Shown: piece by piece, positions 1 through 5,310 of the stretch
Layout: each line of letters starts with the position of its first letter
How positions within the stretch are numbered: the stretch's first letter is position 1
Assembly (NCBI GenBank): GCA_018896985.1
Contig: JAHILQ010000202.1
Span: 1 to 6,461 of the forward strand
DNA: 6,461 nucleotides
Origin: Nitrospinota bacterium
Lineage (GTDB): Bacteria; Nitrospirota; Thermodesulfovibrionia; Thermodesulfovibrionales; UBA1546
Direction of reading: 5' to 3'
Notes under the pieces: generated by a model
What the model saw: the letters and a program-made list of their open reading frames with translations, nothing else
Told to the model about the DNA's origin: nothing
Databases searched by the model: none
Program-made: the position numbers and the translations under genes

Positions 1-69
1 CGCCAAAACCACCTCCTCAGAAACCTCTGAAATATTAATAACTTTCATGTAAAAAAGCAAATATTTCAT
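1..69 (-). CDS. Partial unassigned CDS, N-terminus only
   Basis: An open frame enters the window edge on the minus strand just downstream of recO. It has two in-frame ATG starts, at 69 and at 48, giving 23 or 16 visible residues. The shorter form begins MKVINISEVSEEVVLA. The start at 69 has a weak purine-rich GGAAG about 4 nt upstream, and the start at 48 has none, so the start is unresolved. The gap to the recO stop is 35 bp, which suggests the gene is the next member of the DUF151-recO operon. The ending VVLA faintly recalls the N-termini of some HD-domain signalling proteins (a VLA-x-PV pattern), but too little is visible to assign a family. It is partial because the window ends, and nothing indicates that it is broken. 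Confidence 0.45.
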   Translation of the reverse strand, partial: MKYLLFYMKVINISEVSEEVVLA

Positions 70-104
70 CTGTCTTCCATAGGATTAAAAATACTTTTTT
101 GGTA

Positions 105-839
105 TTATTTTGTGAGATTATAGAATGTCTCTGATTTCAGCGGCTTTGAGAGTGTGTATCTTATGTGGTCGTTTATCATTCCCGAAAGTTCTGCAAAGAG
201 ATTCCCTGACGGTTTTATCCTTCCTGCCAGTGAATTGTCCCACTTTCTCAGACTCTCATAAAGCCTTATAGATCCCTGCGAGAGTTTCACATGTGAATCC
301 ACCCCTGTGGCGCAATTCTCGCAGAGAATGGCTCCATGCGAGACATAGAAGCTGAATCCTGATTTCCCGCACCTTGCGCAGCCGTCAAGCCTCGGGGCAT
401 AACCTGCAAGGTCAAGGAACTTTACCTTATACAGGATTACAGCGAGCAGCGCATCGCAGTCCTTTTCCATTGTCTTCAGTATATCCAGAAGAAGCGTGAA
501 TATTTTTTTATTTGCTTCATGCTCCGGAAGCATATTGACAGTAAGCTCGATTATCTCTGAAGCTTTCAAAAAACAATCCAGCCTCTCTCTGATGGATTTA
601 AACGGCAGGATTATATCTGACTGCGTCAGGCGGGGAAGATTCGCATCTTCCTTTCCCCAGAATGATATCTTTGAATATGTAAGAGGTTCAAGGCTGCTTC
701 CGAACCTGCTCTTTATCTTTCGGGGACTTTTGGCAAACGCCTTTATAAGACCGAAATCATAAGTTAAATATGTTACTATGAGGTCTGCTTCTCCAAAAAC
801 GGTGGTTTTTAGGACGATACCTTCAGTTCGCTTCAGCAT
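105..839 (-). CDS. recO: DNA repair protein RecO
   Basis: Recombination mediator of the RecFOR pathway. By family knowledge it binds RecR and ssDNA, helps load RecA onto SSB-coated gaps, and anneals single strands. The 244-residue length is normal. The N-terminus has the classic EGIVLK...GEADLIVTYLT pattern (residues 6-26) of the OB-fold domain. A four-cysteine zinc site follows at C154/C157 and C173/C176 (CARC and CENC), as in many RecO proteins. The ATG at 839 fits the family start, because EGIVLK sits at residue 6. No Shine-Dalgarno sequence precedes it; the bases just upstream are an octamer-like repeat instead. The gene lies 58 bp downstream of the DUF151 gene in the same direction and is probably co-transcribed with it. 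Confidence 0.95.
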   Translation of the reverse strand: MLKRTEGIVLKTTVFGEADLIVTYLTYDFGLIKAFAKSPRKIKSRFGSSLEPLTYSKISFWGKEDANLPRLTQSDIILPFKSIRERLDCFLKASEIIELTVNMLPEHEANKKIFTLLLDILKTMEKDCDALLAVILYKVKFLDLAGYAPRLDGCARCGKSGFSFYVSHGAILCENCATGVDSHVKLSQGSIRLYESLRKWDNSLAGRIKPSGNLFAELSGMINDHIRYTLSKPLKSETFYNLTK

Positions 840-846
840 ACAAACG

Positions 847-877
847 TTATAGCGTTATTGCGTTGAGCGTTATAGCG
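847..877. repeat. Four tandem ~8-bp units between DUF151 gene and recO
   Basis: On the plus strand the stretch reads as contiguous units TTATAGCG (847-854), TTATTGCG (855-862), TTGAGCG (863-869) and TTATAGCG (870-877). An inverted copy, CTATAACGCT, lies at 890-899. It can pair with AGCGTTATAG at 866-875 in a perfect 10-bp stem with a 14-nt loop. The inverted copy runs into the DUF151 stop codon (898-900), and the tandem block ends only 7 bp from the recO ATG. In the operon mRNA this would form a hairpin between the two genes, in the place where a ribosome binding site for recO is expected. Confidence 0.8.
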
Positions 878-897
878 ATTCTTTAAACTCTATAACG

Positions 898-1350
898 CTA
901 CATGACATTTCCGAAATCCTCGGGCTTAAGATTTTTAAGCCATTCATCAAGCTCATCCTTGGTTCTCTTTTCAAGGATGTTTTCTTCAACAAAGATAGGC
1001 GCGTTAACTCTCAGTGCAACTGCGATTGCATCGCTGGGCCTTGAATCTATTGATATTTCGTCCTTGCCGTTATTGAGATAGATGAGGGCGTAAAATGTAT
1101 TGTCAAGTATCTCGGTAACCGCAACCCTTGTTATTTTCATCTTAAGATTATGCGCCATATTCTTAATCAGGTCGTGGGTCAAAGGCCTTGGCGTTACAAC
1201 CTTTCCGAGCGCAAGCGCAATGGAATCTGCCTCCGGTTTTCCAATCCATATAGGCAGTGTGGCTGTCCCCTCAGCATCCTTCAGAAGCAGGATATACATA
1301 CTGCTGCGCGGGTCAAACAACAAACCTTCAACTGTCATACGGACAAGCAT
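898..1350 (-). CDS. Bifunctional nuclease family protein (DUF151)
   Basis: A 150-residue protein of the DUF151/BFN family. The signature DSRPSDAIA is at residues 102-110, and the N-terminal half (VEGLLFDPRSSMYILLLKDA..., then LPIWIGKPEADSIALAL) matches the family throughout. Plant and some bacterial members are described as nucleases acting on DNA and RNA. The exact role in bacteria is poorly defined, so function here is by family only. No signal peptide or membrane segment is visible, and a cytoplasmic location is inferred. The ATG at 1350 is preceded by AAGG about 10 nt upstream. It is the first gene of the minus-strand operon with recO and has a candidate promoter near 1479-1507. Confidence 0.92.
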   Translation of the reverse strand: MLVRMTVEGLLFDPRSSMYILLLKDAEGTATLPIWIGKPEADSIALALGKVVTPRPLTHDLIKNMAHNLKMKITRVAVTEILDNTFYALIYLNNGKDEISIDSRPSDAIAVALRVNAPIFVEENILEKRTKDELDEWLKNLKPEDFGNVM

Positions 1351-1478
1351 TATTATTGAACCTTATACAATAAAAGTTGTTTTAAGATAACATTATCACG
1401 CGGGATTGTTCAACTGGAATTGAAACTCTTACGAAAAATCTCGAAAGTCAGTCAAAACAACCATGCTTATAGCAATCA

Positions 1479-1507
1479 TTTTTATGTCAGGCATATGTGC
1501 CTGTCAA
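1479..1507 (-). promoter_or_regulatory. Candidate sigma-70 promoter for the DUF151-recO operon
   Basis: Read on the minus strand, there is a perfect TTGACA (1502-1507), a 17-bp spacer and TAAAAA (1479-1484; 4 of 6 matches to TATAAT). Transcription would begin near 1472, leaving a leader of about 120 nt before the ATG at 1350. The spacer contains most of an inverted repeat, CAGGCA/TGCCTG, at 1488-1493 and 1498-1503. That arrangement could be an operator, but no regulator is visible in the window. The call rests on motif match and position alone. Confidence 0.4.
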
Positions 1508-1527
1508 GAGAGGTATGGCAGATAAAA

Positions 1528-1717
1528 TGTGATAGGAGGCTGTGTTTGGATTGAGGCAAGATTCACGGGTCTGTCAGAATAGGGGCTGAAGTCTCTACGA
1601 AGTGGAGCGGATAGCCCCGCCTGAGAACTTGTAATGTCATAATATATTGAACTAACGCTTGCAGTCTTACAAAGGTAGTTTAATATTGCCGAAAGACAGA
1701 CACAGCCTCTTGTCACA
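1528..1717 (+). ncRNA. Candidate structured RNA closed by a 21-bp stem
   Basis: Positions 1528-1548 pair with 1697-1717 in 21 uninterrupted pairs on the plus strand, three of them G-U wobbles. On the minus strand these three become A-C mismatches, so the plus strand is favoured. Inside, 1555-1559 (GGCAA) pairs with 1686-1690 (UUGCC), set off by a symmetric 6x6 internal loop. One hairpin spans 1582-1618 (GGGGCU/AGCCCC, then CUCUAC/GUGGAG with loop GAA). A second pairs 1645-1654 with 1676-1685. Each of these two hairpins again has one G-U in the plus sense. A weak plus-strand promoter is possible: CTGTCA at 1501-1506, 16 bp, TAAAAT at 1523-1528. I do not recognise a known RNA family. A MITE or a transposon-derived RNA is the main alternative. 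Confidence 0.4.
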
Positions 1718-1723
1718 ATACCT

Positions 1724-2914
1724 TTATTTTAATCCGCTTACAGCCTCTCTTATTCTCTTTACGCCTTTTCCAATATTCTCCATAGAAGTCGCATAAGAAA
1801 GCCTTATGTGATTGTCATTGCCGAATGCATCGCCGGGCACAAGCGCAACATTCGCTTTCTCAAGCAGATGGAGCGCAAGGCCGGATGACGAAGAGATTTT
1901 TTTCCCGTCAGCCTGCTTGCCGTACAATTTTGATGTGTTAGGAAATGCGTAAAAAGCGCCTGTAGGAGTAAGACAGCTTATGCCCGGGATTGAATTAAGT
2001 TCAGACACAAGATATTTTCTTCTCTTATCAAATTCCGCAAGCATTGTCTTTATAAAATCCTGCGGACCCGTTAATGCCTCAACAGCCGCCTTCTGCGCAA
2101 TTGATGTAGGATTTGACGTTGACTGGCTCTGTATATTTGTCATCGCCTTGATTATATCTTTAGGGCCTGCTGTATAACCAATCCTCCATCCTGTCATCGC
2201 ATACGCCTTTGAGAGCCCGTTCACAATAAGGGTTCTGTTCTTTATCTCGCTTCCGAGCGATGCGATGCTTGTATGCACAAATCCGTTATAGGTAAGCTTC
2301 TCATATATCTCATCGGAAATCACATAGAGGTTATGCTCCAATGCAATGGATGCTATATCTTCAAGTGTCTTTCTGTCATAGGTAAGCCCCGTAGGATTTG
2401 AAGGAGAATTAAGTATTATTGCCTTTGTCTTTTTTGTTATATGCGACTTAAGGGCATCTGCTTTGAGTATGAATTTATCTTTCTCGTATGTCTTTACAAA
2501 AACAGGCGTGGCATCATTTAAAATCACCTGATCAGGATAAGAAACCCAGTAAGGAGCGGGTATTATAACCTCATCGCCATTCCCGTAAAGCGCCTGCGCA
2601 ATATTATAAAGGCTGTGCTTTGCGCCGCACGATACGATTACCTCTTCGCGTGAGTATTCAAGGCCGTTGTCTTTCCTGAATTTTTCTATGATTGCATCTT
2701 TAAGAGGGTCAATACCTCCGACAGGCGTGTATTTTGTAAAACCATCCTTTATCGCCTTTATGGCAGCCTCTTTTATATTTTCAGGAGTGTCAAAATCAGG
2801 CTCGCCTACCCCGAAATTCACGACATCAACTCCCGCTGCCTTCATTGCCTTTGCCTTTGCATCAATTGCAAGGGTCGGTGATGGTTTTATATTTTTTGCC
2901 CTTTCAGAAAGCAT
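1724..2914 (-). CDS. Pyridoxal-phosphate aspartate aminotransferase, class I fold
   Basis: Transfers the amino group between aspartate and 2-oxoglutarate with PLP; some close relatives act on prephenate, which cannot be excluded. Counting from the chosen start, the protein has 396 residues, normal for the class-Ib (Thermus/Rhizobium-like) branch. Visible active-site elements are W123, N173 in SNPTG, D201, Y204, the Schiff-base lysine K236 in SKAYAMTGWRIGY, and R371 in IRLSYA, which binds the substrate carboxylate. A longer frame opens at a TTG at 2947. I chose the ATG at 2914 because GGAGGA sits 8 nt upstream of it and the family alignment begins at MLSERAKNI. It stands alone between the MITE-like repeat and the foldable intergenic region. 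It was probably a late member of the rnc-nitroreductase transcript or has its own promoter. Confidence 0.93.
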   Translation of the reverse strand: MLSERAKNIKPSPTLAIDAKAKAMKAAGVDVVNFGVGEPDFDTPENIKEAAIKAIKDGFTKYTPVGGIDPLKDAIIEKFRKDNGLEYSREEVIVSCGAKHSLYNIAQALYGNGDEVIIPAPYWVSYPDQVILNDATPVFVKTYEKDKFILKADALKSHITKKTKAIILNSPSNPTGLTYDRKTLEDIASIALEHNLYVISDEIYEKLTYNGFVHTSIASLGSEIKNRTLIVNGLSKAYAMTGWRIGYTAGPKDIIKAMTNIQSQSTSNPTSIAQKAAVEALTGPQDFIKTMLAEFDKRRKYLVSELNSIPGISCLTPTGAFYAFPNTSKLYGKQADGKKISSSSGLALHLLEKANVALVPGDAFGNDNHIRLSYATSMENIGKGVKRIREAVSGLK

Positions 2915-2921
2915 GCGAAAA

Positions 2922-2927
2922 TCCTCC
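2922..2927 (-). promoter_or_regulatory. Strong Shine-Dalgarno fixing the aminotransferase start
   Basis: Minus-strand GGAGGA lies 7-8 nt before the ATG at 2914. It falls inside the longer TTG-initiated frame and so argues that the 11 extra N-terminal codons are not translated. Confidence 0.8.
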
Positions 2928-2937
2928 GTCTTGAAGA

Positions 2938-2965
2938 ATAATGCCAAGATTGACAGTCTCGTAAA
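2938..2965 (-). promoter_or_regulatory. Weak candidate promoter for the aminotransferase, partly in the MITE end
   Basis: Read on the minus strand, TTTACG (2960-2965) is followed after 16 bp by CATTAT (2938-2943); each matches the sigma-70 consensus at 4 of 6 positions. The predicted start, near 2931, would leave a short leader containing the GGAGGA. The -35 half lies within the terminal inverted repeat of the MITE-like element. Weak motif evidence only. Confidence 0.2.
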
Positions 2966-3085
2966 AAGTCGTCATACCCGCGAAGGCGGGTATCCAGAGT
3001 GCAAACAACTAATTGAAAAGACTGGATTCCCGTTTTCACGGGAATGACAGAAAAACACATTTTCAGACTTTTTACGAGTCAGTCA
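2951..3085. mobile_element. MITE-like palindromic repeat element, 135 bp
   Basis: The ends are 20-bp terminal inverted repeats matching at 18 of 20 positions (2951-2970 and 3066-3085), with shared core CTCGTAAAAAGTC. Inside are two 8-bp hairpins with 4-nt loops: ATACCCGC/GCGGGTAT (2974-2993) and ATTCCCGT/ACGGGAAT (3026-3045). These are flanked by CCAG...CTGG, so the whole element can fold on itself. There is no open reading frame of its own. I see no clear target-site duplication. Similar GTCATNCCCG-hairpin-CCAG repeats are widespread in bacterial genomes as I recall, but the copy number in this genome cannot be judged from one window. It separates the nitroreductase stop from the aminotransferase start and may act as a transcript stabiliser or attenuator. 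Confidence 0.75.
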
Positions 3086-3136
3086 GTGCTTAATATATCT
3101 GATTTTTATTAGTTTTGTAAATTAATATAAACCTGC

Positions 3137-3799
3137 TTACTCAACCCACCGGAGTATCTTGTCTGTCTCCACTCTCGTAGTCCTGTAAGTGTTAATCGCA
3201 TTCTCCGTATCAGGATAGCCGATTGAGATGCCAAGGACAAGCCTCTTTGAGTCAGGTATTCCGAGAAATTGTTTTACCTCACGCGAATAGTCAGTGAGAA
3301 ACGCCTGCGGGACAGCGCCAAGCCCGTGTGCGTGAGCCGCAAGCATTAGGCTCTGGGCAAAAAGCCCGGCATTAAATATAGACCATTCATTGAGAACTGA
3401 ATCATGGAAAAGGAAGATTCCATGCGGCGCGCCGTAAAAACGGAAATTCGCTGCCTTGGATTTTTTCTTTATCTCAGGGCTGTTTAAATCTACGCCCAGC
3501 AAAGCGCCTCTTTTTTTCATATGCTCATTAATTCTCTCTTCTATGTCTGGCGGCCATGAAAGTGCTTCCGGAATGTCAGGCTCAGGTGTCTTCCCCTCTT
3601 CAAGAAGCCTGACGAGAAGATTGGATAGTTCTTCCTTCTTTTTCCCTGATACTATTACAACCTCCCATGTCTGGCTGTTTTTATATGAAGGACTCCACTG
3701 TGCAGTATTAATTATCTCGGTCAGTATATTCTTTGACACAGGGTCATGCCTGAACTTCCTGATACTCATTCTTGTTTTGATGCATTCAATGGCTTCCAT
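3137..3799 (-). CDS. Nitroreductase family FMN oxidoreductase
   Basis: A 220-residue member of the FMN-dependent nitroreductase family, expected to reduce nitroaromatics, quinones or related compounds with NAD(P)H; the true substrate is unknown. The N-terminal flavin-binding pattern TRMSIRKF (residues 9-16) is present, followed by WSPSYKNSQTWEVVIV (35-50). Later come the helix QSLMLAAHAHGLGAVPQAFL and the C-terminal strand VLGISIGYP, all typical of the fold. Length is normal. The ATG at 3799 has AAGGA about 7 nt upstream. It follows the rnc stop by 22 bp in the same direction, so the two are probably one transcript. This link to rnc is not a known functional pairing, and I infer only co-transcription. 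Confidence 0.9.
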   Translation of the reverse strand: MEAIECIKTRMSIRKFRHDPVSKNILTEIINTAQWSPSYKNSQTWEVVIVSGKKKEELSNLLVRLLEEGKTPEPDIPEALSWPPDIEERINEHMKKRGALLGVDLNSPEIKKKSKAANFRFYGAPHGIFLFHDSVLNEWSIFNAGLFAQSLMLAAHAHGLGAVPQAFLTDYSREVKQFLGIPDSKRLVLGISIGYPDTENAINTYRTTRVETDKILRWVE

Positions 3800-3821
3800 A
3801 ATTTTTCCTTTTTTTTAGAGC

Positions 3822-4523
3822 TTACTCTGGCGCTTTTATTTTTAATAATGCCTCTTTTGCAGCAGCGGTCTCAGCCTCTTTCTTGCTCCTGCCTCTGCCT
3901 CTTCCAAACCTGTTTCCCTTAATATAAACTTCAACTGTAAAAATTTTCTTGTGATCTTCGCCTTCCTGTTTCACCGTCACGTAGCGGGGCAGAATCCCGA
4001 ACCTTACCTGACTTTCTTCCTGAAGGTCTGTTTTAAAATCAAAAAACTGCTCTGATGATACTGCTGTATCAATCTTACCCTGTAAAAGCCTTAATATCAC
4101 ATCCCTCGCACGCTCATAGCCTCCGTCAATATATACAGCGCCTAATACAGCCTCCACGGCATCTGCAAGTATGGATTTTTTCCCTCTGCCTCCGGTTTCC
4201 TTCTCTCCCTTCCCCAGCCTAAGGTAGCTCCCAAGCGATATGCTCTCTGCAACATCGACCAGAACTGCCTCTTTTACAAGATATGATTTTATTTTTGACA
4301 TGGTTGCCTCGGAATAATACTTTTCGAGCTTAAACAGATATTCCACAACCACAAGCCCCAGAACCGAGTCTCCCAAGAATTCAAGCCTCTCATTATAAGA
4401 GGATGCCTTATCAGGATTTTCGTGATGAAATGACTTATGGGTAACAGCCTCTAAAAGAAGCCCCTTGTCCTTAAAATAATACTTGAGACTATTTTCCAGC
4501 TCTTCAATCTCTTGCTTTGACAT
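3822..4523 (-). CDS. rnc: Ribonuclease III
   Basis: Double-strand-specific endoribonuclease that processes rRNA precursors and structured mRNAs. With the chosen start it has 233 residues, normal for bacterial RNase III. The catalytic domain carries the signature NERLEFLGDSVL (44-55) with acidic residues E48 and D52, and a second pair, D121 and E124, in ILADAVEAVLGAVYID. All four metal-binding acids are therefore present. The double-stranded-RNA-binding domain runs from about 163 (DFKTDLQEE) to the end, with the terminal KKEAETAAAKEAL helix. A longer frame starts at 4604, but it reads through the repeat and the promoter, and its 27 extra residues are not family-like. The ATG at 4523 is therefore preferred. 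No Shine-Dalgarno precedes it, which fits the near-zero leader predicted from the promoter. Confidence 0.95.
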   Translation of the reverse strand: MSKQEIEELENSLKYYFKDKGLLLEAVTHKSFHHENPDKASSYNERLEFLGDSVLGLVVVEYLFKLEKYYSEATMSKIKSYLVKEAVLVDVAESISLGSYLRLGKGEKETGGRGKKSILADAVEAVLGAVYIDGGYERARDVILRLLQGKIDTAVSSEQFFDFKTDLQEESQVRFGILPRYVTVKQEGEDHKKIFTVEVYIKGNRFGRGRGRSKKEAETAAAKEALLKIKAPE

Positions 4524-4530
4524 TATCAAA

Positions 4531-4536
4531 TATAAT
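4531..4536 (+). promoter_or_regulatory. Perfect -10 hexamer facing yggS
   Basis: TATAAT lies on the plus strand, overlapping the rnc -10 on the other strand. No convincing -35 box is found at 16-18 bp upstream. If used, transcription would begin near 4543 and the palindromic repeat at 4559-4601 would form the yggS leader. Low confidence because only one half of the promoter is seen. Confidence 0.3.
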
Positions 4537-4559
4537 ACACTTGTAAACATCAATGTCAA
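4532..4559 (-). promoter_or_regulatory. Sigma-70-like promoter of rnc, predicted leaderless start
   Basis: Read on the minus strand, a perfect TTGACA (4554-4559) is followed after 16 bp by TATTAT (4532-4537; 5 of 6 matches). Transcription is expected about 6-8 nt beyond the -10, at 4524-4526, which is 1 to 3 nt from the rnc ATG at 4523. The -35 box overlaps the first bases of the palindromic repeat. Confidence 0.55.
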
Positions 4560-4601
4560 CCCCGTCAGAAAGTTTGGACGGGGCTTGCTTTCTAACGGGG
4601 T
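4559..4601. repeat. Palindromic repeat in the rnc-yggS divergent gap
   Basis: The arms 4559-4572 and 4588-4601 (ACCCCGTCAGAAAG and CTTTCTAACGGGGT) pair at 13 of 14 positions around a 15-nt loop. The left CCCCGTC (4560-4566) can instead pair perfectly with GACGGGG (4577-4583), so two mutually exclusive hairpins are possible. The right arm ends 4 nt before the yggS ATG, so the folded form would occlude the ribosome landing site. The make-up (two CCCCGT/ACGGGG arms plus a third copy) looks like a dispersed repeat, not a gene-specific leader, but one window cannot show copy number. Confidence 0.75.
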
Positions 4602-4605
4602 CAAT

Positions 4606-5310
4606 ATGACTGGCGCTCAAATTTTTGAAAATATAAGAATTATATGCGGGCGAATTTCTCATGCGGCGATTAGAGCCGGAAGAAAACCTGAAGATATAAA
4701 GCTTATTGCCGTAACAAAAACGATAAGCATACAACAGATAAAAGAAGCGATAGATGCAGGGTTAAGGATATTTGGAGAAAGCAAAGTGCAGGAAGCAAGA
4801 GAGAAAATTCAAGATTCAAGATGCAAGATTCAAGATGCAGACATTCAATGGCATCTAATCGGGCACCTTCAAAAGAATAAGGCAAAGACAGCGGTTGAAC
4901 TCTTTGAAATAATTCACTCCATTGACTCGGTTGAACTCGCAGAGATTGCAGATAAACATGCCGAAAAAGCAGGAAAAATACAGAAAATATTGCTTCAAGT
5001 AAAACTTTCAGATGAGATAAGCAAGTATGGGATATTAAAGGATAATTTATTTGAATTAGTCAGGGAAATCAGCGAAATGAAAAATCTGAGGATTGAAGGG
5101 CTCATGACAATTCCTCCTTTCTTTGAAAACCCTGAAAGTGCAAGGCCGTATTTTAATGAGCTGAGAGCGCTAAGGGATAAGGCAGAGATTATGGGATTTA
5201 ATCTCCCTGAGCTGTCCATGGGGATGACAAATGATTTTGAGGTCGCAATAGAGGAAGGGGCAACAATGGTAAGGATAGGGACAGCGATTTTTGGGGAAAG
5301 AAGCAAATGA
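4606..5310 (+). CDS. YggS-family pyridoxal-phosphate-binding protein (PLPBP)
   Basis: A 234-residue single-domain TIM-barrel protein of the YggS/PROSC family, which binds PLP and is involved in vitamin B6 and amino-acid homeostasis; no enzymatic reaction is established for it. The PLP lysine is K38 in LIAVTKT. Other family marks are FGESKVQEA, WHLIGHLQKNK, the SIDS strand, GLMTIPPF, and the C-terminal LSMGMTNDFEVAIEEGATMVRIGTAIFG. The usual FGEN reads FGES here. The segment before WHLIG is built from a 7-bp tandem repeat and reads KIQDSRC-KIQDADI. A longer frame opens at 4483 but runs backwards through the repeat and rnc; the ATG at 4606 fits the family start, although its upstream GGGGT is a weak ribosome site. 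The stop overlaps the methyltransferase start (ATGA), suggesting translational coupling. Confidence 0.94.
   Translation: MTGAQIFENIRIICGRISHAAIRAGRKPEDIKLIAVTKTISIQQIKEAIDAGLRIFGESKVQEAREKIQDSRCKIQDADIQWHLIGHLQKNKAKTAVELFEIIHSIDSVELAEIADKHAEKAGKIQKILLQVKLSDEISKYGILKDNLFELVREISEMKNLRIEGLMTIPPFFENPESARPYFNELRALRDKAEIMGFNLPELSMGMTNDFEVAIEEGATMVRIGTAIFGERSK
4807..4841 (+). repeat. 7-bp tandem repeat inside yggS
   Basis: Five consecutive heptamers: ATTCAAG (4807), ATTCAAG (4814), ATGCAAG (4821), ATTCAAG (4828) and the diverged ATGCAGA (4835). Because 7 is not a multiple of 3, three units make 21 bp and give a 7-residue protein period (KIQDSRC, then KIQDADI). Gain or loss of one unit would shift the reading frame of yggS and uncouple the overlapping methyltransferase. 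It lies in a loop region that varies in length and sequence across the family. Confidence 0.85.

Larger units (their letters stand above)
1351..1723. other. 373-bp intergenic region without a credible protein gene
   Basis: Positions 1351-1478 would be the untranslated leader of the DUF151 gene; apart from an AAGG ribosome-binding element next to the ATG, I see no structure in it. Positions 1479-1507 hold a candidate minus-strand promoter with a short inverted repeat in its spacer. Positions 1528-1717 hold the plus-strand foldable element described separately. The aminotransferase stop codon lies at 1724-1726. A 70-codon minus-strand frame with a GTG start (1504-1716) crosses the foldable element but has no recognisable protein family. 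Confidence 0.7.

Noticed and set aside
1504..1716. A 70-codon minus-strand frame (GTG start) downstream of the aminotransferase
   Set aside because: It has no recognisable family and covers both arms of the foldable element. An AAGG lies close to the GTG, but the base-pair pattern explains the sequence better than coding does.
1528..1717. Right-end remnant of an IS200/IS605 element or its guide RNA
   Set aside because: The GGGGCT...AGCCCC hairpin gives a superficial resemblance, but no TnpB or IscB coding remnant is convincing in any frame, so I keep only the neutral structured-RNA call.
2950..2978. Plus-strand promoter TTGACA-N17-CATACC at the left end of the MITE-like element
   Set aside because: The -10 half matches poorly and there is no plus-strand gene downstream for it to serve.
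2667..3047. 126-codon plus-strand frame opposite the aminotransferase
   Set aside because: It is antisense to a well-supported gene and its end runs through the MITE-like repeat; the translation is not family-like.
2971..3048. CRISPR-like repeats (two short hairpins)
   Set aside because: There are only two different hairpins, no regular spacer length and no repeated unit of CRISPR size; terminal inverted repeats explain them.
4524..4604. Extended N-terminus of RNase III starting at 4604
   Set aside because: These codons are the promoter and palindromic repeat read in frame; the family alignment begins after the ATG at 4523.
4483..4605. Extended N-terminus of the YggS protein starting at 4483
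   Set aside because: The extra 41 codons overlap rnc on the other strand and read through the repeat; the family start fits the ATG at 4606.
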